Of a DNA stretch of 64,000 nucleotides, positions 57,940 to 64,000 are shown piece after piece (the stretch's first letter is position 1; each line of letters starts with the position of its first letter). The DNA is taken from positions 124,001 to 188,000 of the forward strand of contig NZ_JAQZAO010000003.1 in the NCBI RefSeq assembly GCF_028737315.1. The letters run 5' to 3'. Under the pieces are notes generated by a model, which saw only the letters and a program-made list of their open reading frames with translations, made no database searches and was not told the origin of the DNA. Origin of the DNA: Actinomycetospora lemnae (GTDB taxonomy: Bacteria; Actinomycetota; Actinomycetes; Mycobacteriales; Pseudonocardiaceae). Both the position numbers and the translations under genes were made by a program.

Positions 57940-58965
57940 TCAGACCTCGACGCCCACCGCGCGCCGCACGCCGCGCAGCACCCGCGACGCCTGCTCGCGG
58001 GCGACCTCCCCGCCCCGGGCGAGGATCGCGTCGAGCTCGCTCCCGGGGGCGACCAGCTCCTCGTAGCGCGCCCGCAGCGGACCCAGCTGCGCCTCCAGCA
58101 CCTCGGCGAGCTGGTTCTTCAGCTCGCCCCACCCGACGCCGCCGGCCTCGAGCCGCTTGCGGGTGTCCGCGACGACGTCGGGGTCGGCGAACTGGGCGAG
58201 GATCTGGAACACCGCCGACGAGTCCGGGTCCTTCGGCGCCTCGACCGGCGTCGAGTCGGTCGGGATGCGACGCACCAGCTTCTTGAGCTGCGGCGCGGGC
58301 AGGAACAGCGGGATGTAGTTGTCGTACGACTTGCTCATCTTCCGGCCGTCGAGCCCGGGCAGCGTGTGACCCGTGGTCTCGGGCGGCACGACGGCCTCGG
58401 GGACGGTCAGCCGGAACACGTCGCCGTAGCGGTGGTTGAAGCTGCCCGCGACGTCGGCGGCGATCTCCACGTGCTGGAGCTGGTCGCGGCCCACCGGCAC
58501 GAGGTCGGACTCCATGACGAGGATGTCCGCGGCCATGAGCACCGGGTAGTTGTAGAGACCCAGGTTGATCCCGGCGTCGGGCTCCTCGCCGGCGGCGGTG
58601 TTGCGGTCGCGCGCGGCCTTGTAGGCGTGGGCGCGGTTCATCAGTCCCTTGCCCGTGACGCAGGACAGGATCCAGGTCAGCTCGAAGGTCTCGGGGACGT
58701 CGGACTGCTTGTAGAAGATCGTGCGCTCGGGGTCGAGGCCGGCGGCGATCCACGTCGCGGCCACCGAGCGGGTCCACGCGGCGACGTCGCCGGACGCCGG
58801 CGTGCCGGTGAGCGCGTGCTCGTCGGCGATGAAGTACCGCGACTCGAACTCCGCCGTGCGCGCGAGCTCGAGCGCCGGCCGGATCGCGCCGACGAAGTTG
58901 CCCAGGTGCGGCTCGCCGCTGGGCTTGATCCCGGTCAGGGCGATGCGCCGCTCCGTCTCCACCAC
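57940..58965 (-). CDS. trpS: Tryptophanyl-tRNA synthetase
   Basis: About 341 residues, class I aminoacyl-tRNA synthetase of normal TrpRS length. The HIGH-like motif is SGEPHLGNF and the KMSKS loop is GLDGRKMSKSYDN. Other parts: ADEHALTG, YPVLMAADILVMESDLVPVGRDQLQHVEIA. The GTG at 58965 lies 7 nt after TAGGCT (58973-58978, minus), a leaderless start; the next codon is also GTG. It is divergent from the S9 peptidase gene. Confidence 0.96.
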   Translation of the reverse strand: MVETERRIALTGIKPSGEPHLGNFVGAIRPALELARTAEFESRYFIADEHALTGTPASGDVAAWTRSVAATWIAAGLDPERTIFYKQSDVPETFELTWILSCVTGKGLMNRAHAYKAARDRNTAAGEEPDAGINLGLYNYPVLMAADILVMESDLVPVGRDQLQHVEIAADVAGSFNHRYGDVFRLTVPEAVVPPETTGHTLPGLDGRKMSKSYDNYIPLFLPAPQLKKLVRRIPTDSTPVEAPKDPDSSAVFQILAQFADPDVVADTRKRLEAGGVGWGELKNQLAEVLEAQLGPLRARYEELVAPGSELDAILARGGEVAREQASRVLRGVRRAVGVEV

Positions 58966-59036
58966 GGCTGCGAGCCTATCCAAGGGCCGCGACCGGGTTC
59001 GCCCGTCGCGGTCGGCCGCGCGGCACACTGCGGGGC

Positions 59037-61154
59037 GTGCCCGCCGACCCCGCCGCGTCCGCTCCTCCGGCCTCCTTCCCGCGCCGCCAGGCCGCCACCC
59101 GCCGGTTCACCCTCGGCGCACCCCGGCGCCCGACGGTCTCGCCCGACGGCGCGCGGGTCGTGCTGCTGCGCAGCCGGGCCGGCGACGACCCCGTGACCTG
59201 CCTCTGGCTGCTCGACGTCGCCTCGGGGGAGGAGCACCTGCTCGTCGATCCCCGCGAGCTCGACGTGCCCGGCGAGGAGGACCTGCCGCCCGAGGAGCGC
59301 GCGAGGCGCGAGCGGGTGCGCGAGCAGTCCGGCGGCGTCGTCGAGTACGCCCTCGACGCGGCCGCGCGGCTCGCCGTGTTCGTGCTCTCGGGCCGCGCGT
59401 TCACCGTCGAGCTGGTGCCGGGTGCGCAGCCCGCGCCGCTGCCGGTCGACGGCCCCGTCGTCGACCCGCGGCCGGACCCGACGGGCGCCCGGGTCGCGTT
59501 CGTGCGCGGCGGGACCCTGCACGTCCACGAGCTCTCCACGGGCACGACGCACGTCCTCGCCGGGCCCGACCCGGACGACGGCCCGAACATCACGTGGGGG
59601 CTCGCGGAGTTCGTCGCCGCGGAGGAGATGAACCGCTACCGCGGGTACTGGTGGTCGCCCGACGGCAGCCAGCTCGCGGTCGCCCGCGTCGACGACACCC
59701 CCGTGCCGCGGTGGTGGATCGCCGACCCGGCGCACCCCGACCGGCGTCCCGTCGAGAACGCCTACCCCGCCGCCGGTACGCCGAACGCGATGGTGACCCT
59801 GCACCTCGTCGACCTCGACGGCACCCGCGTCCCCGTGGACCTCGGCGAGGGCACGGAGTACCTCGCCGACGTCACGTGGGACACGCACGACCTGCTCGTG
59901 ACCGTCTCGACCCGCGACCAGCGCCGGGTCGACGTCCGCCGCGTCGACCCGGACGAGGGCACCTCCGGCGTGCTCGTGTCCGACGAGGACGCGGTGTGGG
60001 TCGACCTCGTCCCCGGCGTGCCCGCCCACCTCGCCGACGGCTCCCTCGTGCGCTGCGCCGACCGCGACGACACCCGCCGGCTGCTGGTCGGCGACGAGCC
60101 GGTGACCCCGCCGGGGCTGCAGGTGCAGGCCGTCGCGGACGTCGACGGCGACGTCGTGCTGTTCAGCGCCGCGGAGCGCCCGGAGGACCGCACGCTGTGG
60201 ACGTGGTCGCGCGCCGACGGCGCCGCGCGCGTGAGCCCGCAGCACGGGGTGTGGGGCGGCCGGCGCGCGGGCGGGACGACGGTGCTCGCGGGCGGCGACC
60301 TCGACACCGACGGCACCCGCACCACCGTTCTGCGCGGCGACGGGCGGTCGGTGGCCGTGACGTCGCACGCCGAGTCGCCGGGCCTGGAGCCCGCGGTGCG
60401 CCGCGTCGCGACCGACCCGGGCGGTCCCTCGGTCGCCGTCCTGCTGCCGCGCGACCACCGGCCGGGCTCGCGGAAGCTGCCGGTCCTGCTCGACCCGTAC
60501 GGCGGCCCGCACTCGCAGCGGGTCCTGGCGACGCGCGGGATGTTCCTGACCTCGCAGTGGTTCGCCGACCAGGGCTTCGCGGTGGTGGTCGCGGACGGCC
60601 GCGGCACGCCCGGACGGGGCCCGGCCTACGAGCGGGCGGTGCGGGGCGACCTCGCGACGCCGGTGCTCGACGACCAGGTCGCGGCCCTGCACGCGGCGGC
60701 CGAGCAGGTCGGCGACCTCGACCTCGACCGCGTGGGCATCCGCGGCTGGTCGTTCGGCGGCTACCTCGCGGCCCTCGCGGTGCTGCGCCGCCCCGACGTC
60801 TTCCACGCCGCGGTGGCCGGGGCGCCCGTCACCGACTGGCGCCTCTACGACACCCACTACACCGAGCGCTACCTCGGCCACCCCGACGAGGACCCCGAGG
60901 CCTACGAACGGTCGTCGATCCTGTCCGACCCCGGCACCCGCGACCCGCAGCGGCCGATCATGGTCGTGCACGGCCTGGCCGACGACAACGTCGTCGCCGC
61001 GCACACGCTGCGGCTCTCCTCGGCCCTGCTCGCGGCCGGGCACCCGCACACGGTGCTGCCGCTGTCGGGCGTCACGCACATGACTCCGCAGGAGGTCGTG
61101 GCCGAGAACCTGCTCCTGCTGCAGGTCGCGTTCCTGCGTGACGCGCTCGGTTAG
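59037..61154 (+). CDS. S9 family prolyl oligopeptidase / dipeptidyl peptidase IV-like
   Basis: 705 residues. An N-terminal beta-propeller (about 25-440, with FVAAEEMNRYRGYWWSPDGSQLA, a DPP4 N-terminal signature with the EE substrate pair) is followed by an alpha/beta hydrolase domain: Ser572 in IRGWSFGGYLA, Asp649/650 in HGLADDN and His681 in GVTHMTPQ. The AEEMNRYRG motif suggests removal of N-terminal dipeptides. No signal peptide, so cytosolic. The GTG is 7 nt after CACACT (59024-59029), leaderless. Confidence 0.92.
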   Translation: MPADPAASAPPASFPRRQAATRRFTLGAPRRPTVSPDGARVVLLRSRAGDDPVTCLWLLDVASGEEHLLVDPRELDVPGEEDLPPEERARRERVREQSGGVVEYALDAAARLAVFVLSGRAFTVELVPGAQPAPLPVDGPVVDPRPDPTGARVAFVRGGTLHVHELSTGTTHVLAGPDPDDGPNITWGLAEFVAAEEMNRYRGYWWSPDGSQLAVARVDDTPVPRWWIADPAHPDRRPVENAYPAAGTPNAMVTLHLVDLDGTRVPVDLGEGTEYLADVTWDTHDLLVTVSTRDQRRVDVRRVDPDEGTSGVLVSDEDAVWVDLVPGVPAHLADGSLVRCADRDDTRRLLVGDEPVTPPGLQVQAVADVDGDVVLFSAAERPEDRTLWTWSRADGAARVSPQHGVWGGRRAGGTTVLAGGDLDTDGTRTTVLRGDGRSVAVTSHAESPGLEPAVRRVATDPGGPSVAVLLPRDHRPGSRKLPVLLDPYGGPHSQRVLATRGMFLTSQWFADQGFAVVVADGRGTPGRGPAYERAVRGDLATPVLDDQVAALHAAAEQVGDLDLDRVGIRGWSFGGYLAALAVLRRPDVFHAAVAGAPVTDWRLYDTHYTERYLGHPDEDPEAYERSSILSDPGTRDPQRPIMVVHGLADDNVVAAHTLRLSSALLAAGHPHTVLPLSGVTHMTPQEVVAENLLLLQVAFLRDALG

Positions 61155-61223
61155 CCCTTGCGGGGCGTGTGCGATCGGGAACGGTCGCGACGAGTTCTCC
61201 GGAACCGCACCCACGCGCCGCGA

Positions 61224-61242
61224 CGGTCACCGAAGCTGACCG
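61224..61242. promoter_or_regulatory. Inverted repeat upstream of the cutinase chimera gene
   Basis: CGGTCA (61224-61229) and TGACCG (61237-61242) flank a 7-bp spacer, about 100 nt before the ATG. It is a possible operator in an otherwise featureless 187-bp gap. Confidence 0.35.
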
Positions 61243-61341
61243 CGCGAGGGCGACCCGTGCCGCGCTGCGCCGTCCGTCGGTGCCGCCGGCCGGTCCCCGC
61301 CCCGCCCCGGCCACGGCCGGGCATCCCGGTGAGAGGGCGAG

Positions 61342-63945
61342 ATGCGGCGGTCGGTGCGGGGCGGGCTCGTCGGACACGCGCCGGTCGGCGTCCTCGCCGT
61401 CGCGGCGGTGCTCGTCGTGGCGCTGCTCTCCGGCGGGACGGGCGTGGTGACGCTCGCGGCGCCGGGCGCGCCCGCCGAGTGCCGGGACGTGACGCTGTTC
61501 GCGGTCAACGGCAGCGGCGCGGCCGGCGGCGAGACGCTCGCGGCGCTGACCGAGCCGCTGGTGGGGCAGGTGGGCAACCGCCTGGCCGTGGTCGCCGTGC
61601 CCGGGCCGGAGGTGGGGGAGTCGTACGCCGCGAGCGAGCAGCAGGCGGTCACCGCGCTCGCCGACCAGGTCGCCGCGCAGCTCGCCGGGTGTCCGGGCAG
61701 CCGGGTCATGCTCTTCGGCTACTCGCAGGGGGCCCAGGTCGCGGGCGACGTCGCCGCGCGGATCGGGAGCGGGCAGGAGGCGCGCGTCCCCGCCGACCGG
61801 GTCGTCGCCGTCGGGCTGTTCGGCGACCCCGCCCGCGATCCCTCCGTCCGCACCGTCCCCGACGGCGTCGACGGGCAGGGCGTGCTGCCCGCGCGCGAGG
61901 GCGGGTTCGGGTCGCTGGCGTCGCGCACCATCCAGGTCTGCGCGCCCGGCGACCCGGTGTGCTCGACCGCGCCGGGCACCACCACGCCCCCGCTCGAGCA
62001 GGCCGTCGCCGCGCCCGCCCACACCGGGTACGCGCGGCTGGACGTCGCGCCGAACACCCCGGTCACGCGCTGGGCGTCCGACTCGCTCGGCCGGCTCATC
62101 AGCTCGCTGCCCCCCGCGGCCGGGTCCGGGGCACCCGCCGCCGACCCCGCCGGCGCGCCCGCGTCCACCGGCGCCGCGCCGACGGGCACGCCGGGGGCGG
62201 CCACCCCGGCGCCGGGAGGGTCCGCGGGGGCGACCACCACGACCGGCCCGCCCGGTGCCGGCACCGTGGCACCGGGGACGACGGCGCCCGGTGGTGACGA
62301 CACCGGCGAGCCGGGTGGCACCGGAACGGGCCCGCCGACGACGGCACCCGAGACGACGGCACCCGAGACGACGGCACCCGAGACGACGGCGCCCGAGACG
62401 ACGGCGCCCGAGACGACGGAGCCCGAGACGACGGCGCCCGAGACGACGGCGCCCGAGACGACGGCGCCGGAGAGGACCGTGCCCGACGGGTCCGGGCAGC
62501 CGGGGTCGGGTCCCGGGGCCACGCAGCCGCCCGCGGGCGGTGACCCCTACCCCGACGACCTCTACCCCGACACGGGCGACGACGGCGCCGTGTCCCCGCC
62601 GCGTCCGACCACGCCGCCGGACGAGGACGACGCGGCGGGCCGCGGAGGAACGGGCGCCGGGTCCGGTGGCTCGGGTTCCGGCGGCTCGGGCGCGGCGGAC
62701 GACGGCTCCGCCTCCCCGCCGCGGTCCACGACGCCGCCCGACGAGGGCGGGGCCGCCGGCCGTGGTGGGACGGGCGGCACCGGGTCCGGGGGCTCGGGCG
62801 GGAGCAGTGGCACCGGTGGCGGCGGCGGGAGCAGTGGCACCGGTGGCGGCGGCGGGAGCGCCGCGGCGGAGGACGGCACGGGGTCCCAGCCGCGATCGAC
62901 GACGCCGCCGGACGAGGGCTCGTCGAACGGTGGCGGCGGCAGCTCAGACCGCACGACGCGGCCCAGCACGACCACGGGGGCCCCGTCGGGCGGGGCCGGG
63001 GGCTCCGGCAGCGCGAGTGACGGAGGGACCGGCCGCGCGAGCGACGGCGGCAGCGGCGGCAACAGCACGGACGGGGACGAGGACGCCGACGCCGGGAGCA
63101 GCACCGGCACCGGCTCGGAAGGCGGGGACACCGGCGCGCTGTGGGCGCTGACGTCCGGGCTCGCCGGGTTCCGCGAGTCCAACGGCGGCAACGTCGAGGG
63201 CGGCGGGCTGGACCCGGAGGAGGTCGAGAGTCCCAACGTGCCGGGCCGGCAGGTGGTCAAGCTCGAGGTGCCCGACGGCGCGAAGCGGTCCGAGGTGCGC
63301 CCGGAGGAGGCGCAGGACATCCGCGCCGGCCAGCACCTGTTCTTCGGCTACAGCGCCTTCCTGCCGCCGGACTTCCCGGTGGACACGCCGGACTGGCAGG
63401 TCGTGTGGCAGCTGCACGACGGCGGCACCAACACCTCGCCCCCGGTGGCGCTGGAGATCGTCGAGGGCCGGCTGTGGCTGGCCAACGTCGGCGACCGGGT
63501 CCGCGACCTGGGTCCCGTGCAGGCCGGCCGCAACCTCGCCGTGCAGCTGGACATCGAGTTCGAGGTCGGCGGCGGGTCGGTGTCGGTCCACCGCGACGGG
63601 CAGCAGGTCCTCCAGGACTTCCGCCCCCCGCGCGGCACGATGATCGACTCCTTCGACTACCTGAAGACGGGCATCTACCGCGACGCGGACGGTGACGCCC
63701 AGCCCGCGACGCTGTTCCTCAACGACCTCAAGATCGGCGAGAGCCTCGCGTCGGTGTCGGACCTGGCGGGCGCCGAGCAGGGCGGCGCCTCCGACGGCCC
63801 CGGCGGAGCGGGCACCCTCGGCGACGGCGCCTCGGGCGACGGCGGGACCGACGCGTCGAACACCGGGGCGGGGACGGGCACGAGCACGAGCTCGCGCAAC
63901 CGCTCTCCGCGCGAGCTCGCCCTCACGCGGGCCGGTTCGGGGTAG
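61342..63945 (+). CDS. Secreted cutinase-polysaccharide lyase chimera
   Basis: 867 residues. Signal peptide about residues 1-40. Cutinase domain about 45-255: Cys47, Ser128 in LFGYSQGAQ, Asp204 in CAPGDPVCS and His227 in AHTGYARLD form the full triad. Residues about 256-600 are a Pro/Thr/Gly/Ser linker with nine TAPET-type units and three [10 protein letters not shown] units. Residues about 601-800 are a heparin-lyase-I-like/PL20 glycan-lyase fold: GQHLFFGYSAFLPPDFPVD, WQVVWQLHDGG, PPVALEIVEGRLWL and the signature YLKTGIYRD. A 65-residue Gly/Ser tail follows. It would act outside the cell on an ester and a glycan together. GAGGG precedes the ATG. Confidence 0.88.
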   Translation: MRRSVRGGLVGHAPVGVLAVAAVLVVALLSGGTGVVTLAAPGAPAECRDVTLFAVNGSGAAGGETLAALTEPLVGQVGNRLAVVAVPGPEVGESYAASEQQAVTALADQVAAQLAGCPGSRVMLFGYSQGAQVAGDVAARIGSGQEARVPADRVVAVGLFGDPARDPSVRTVPDGVDGQGVLPAREGGFGSLASRTIQVCAPGDPVCSTAPGTTTPPLEQAVAAPAHTGYARLDVAPNTPVTRWASDSLGRLISSLPPAAGSGAPAADPAGAPASTGAAPTGTPGAATPAPGGSAGATTTTGPPGAGTVAPGTTAPGGDDTGEPGGTGTGPPTTAPETTAPETTAPETTAPETTAPETTEPETTAPETTAPETTAPERTVPDGSGQPGSGPGATQPPAGGDPYPDDLYPDTGDDGAVSPPRPTTPPDEDDAAGRGGTGAGSGGSGSGGSGAADDGSASPPRSTTPPDEGGAAGRGGTGGTGSGGSGGSSGTGGGGGSSGTGGGGGSAAAEDGTGSQPRSTTPPDEGSSNGGGGSSDRTTRPSTTTGAPSGGAGGSGSASDGGTGRASDGGSGGNSTDGDEDADAGSSTGTGSEGGDTGALWALTSGLAGFRESNGGNVEGGGLDPEEVESPNVPGRQVVKLEVPDGAKRSEVRPEEAQDIRAGQHLFFGYSAFLPPDFPVDTPDWQVVWQLHDGGTNTSPPVALEIVEGRLWLANVGDRVRDLGPVQAGRNLAVQLDIEFEVGGGSVSVHRDGQQVLQDFRPPRGTMIDSFDYLKTGIYRDADGDAQPATLFLNDLKIGESLASVSDLAGAEQGGASDGPGGAGTLGDGASGDGGTDASNTGAGTGTSTSSRNRSPRELALTRAGSG
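62335..62475 (+). repeat. 15-bp tandem repeat coding TAPET units
   Basis: ACGGCRCCCGAGACG repeats in frame about nine times, encoding (T-A-P-E-T)n with one T-E-P-E-T variant. Copies differ only by A/G at one position and one GAG/GCG change, so the array looks recent and could vary in length between strains. Confidence 0.9.
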
Positions 63946-64000
63946 TCCGGACGCTGTCCGGGGTGTGCCGAGCGCGCACCCTGGGCATCAAACCGTGGTC
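63946..64000. other. Right end of window, no feature seen
   Basis: The 55 bases after the chimera stop hold no start codon with coding context and no obvious hairpin. Confidence 0.6.

Noticed and set aside
62335..62475. CRISPR-like array
   Set aside because: Units are 15 bp, contiguous and in frame with a protein; no spacers and no cas genes.

Overview
The window is 64 kb of very GC-rich, densely packed chromosomal DNA from an actinobacterium. GTG starts, leaderless promoters (TANNNT 6-9 nt before the start codon), an SmpB/tmRNA pair, F420-type oxidoreductases and gene order shared with Mycobacterium tuberculosis all point there. My best guess is the order Pseudonocardiales; that is inference. 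I see no prophage, insertion sequence, CRISPR array, secondary-metabolite cluster or replication origin. About 62 protein genes, four tRNA genes and one tmRNA are supported, plus three broken gene remnants.

Layout. 0-5 kb: edge of a zinc-metallopeptidase gene, a PDZ/Lon-like protease and a UPF0182 membrane protein (as Rv3195-Rv3193c). 5-9.7 kb: tandem initiator tRNAs, then a DUF952 protein, an acetyltransferase, YggT, a methyltransferase, a hydrolase and a GH3 lipoprotein. 9.7-17 kb: a paired acyl-CoA dehydrogenase operon, a TetR regulator divergent from an SDR enzyme with a striking operator array, an EF-G paralogue and an MHS transporter. 17-22 kb: prfB, ftsE, ftsX, smpB, an amidohydrolase and ssrA. 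22-27 kb: a frameshifted pseudokinase-like gene, an MFS exporter, a 4Fe-4S photolyase, tRNA-Ala and a hemerythrin protein. 28-33 kb: ctaD-serB (as in M. tuberculosis), a PTH2 protein, an ATP-grasp protein and a scar with two truncated genes. 33-45 kb: a block matching Rv1329c-Rv1341 (dinG, pncB, clpS, DUF2017, mec, cysO, cysM, rhomboid, Rv1339-like phosphodiesterase, rph, rdgB), here with pncA and a DHA2 transporter added and murI and Rv1333 missing. 45-50 kb: methyltransferase, epoxide hydrolase, HNH protein, an odd tRNA, bcp, DUF3618, acyl-CoA synthetase and thioesterase. 50-55 kb: a two-gene spermidine operon (ornithine decarboxylase plus a SpeD-SpeE fusion) divergent from a low-complexity surface protein. 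55-64 kb: two F420-type proteins, a glutamine amidotransferase, HIT protein, trpS, an S9 peptidase and a large secreted cutinase/polysaccharide-lyase chimera.

Functional groupings: ribosome rescue and division (prfB-ftsEX-smpB-ssrA); NAD salvage (pncA, pncB); CysO-dependent cysteine synthesis (mec-cysO-cysM); protein turnover (clpS with DUF2017); polyamine synthesis. The most unusual items are the cutinase-lyase chimera, a class I tRNA with a leucine UAG anticodon, a 19-bp dispersed repeat at gene ends between 31.9 and 44.7 kb, and a head-to-head deletion scar near 33.04 kb.
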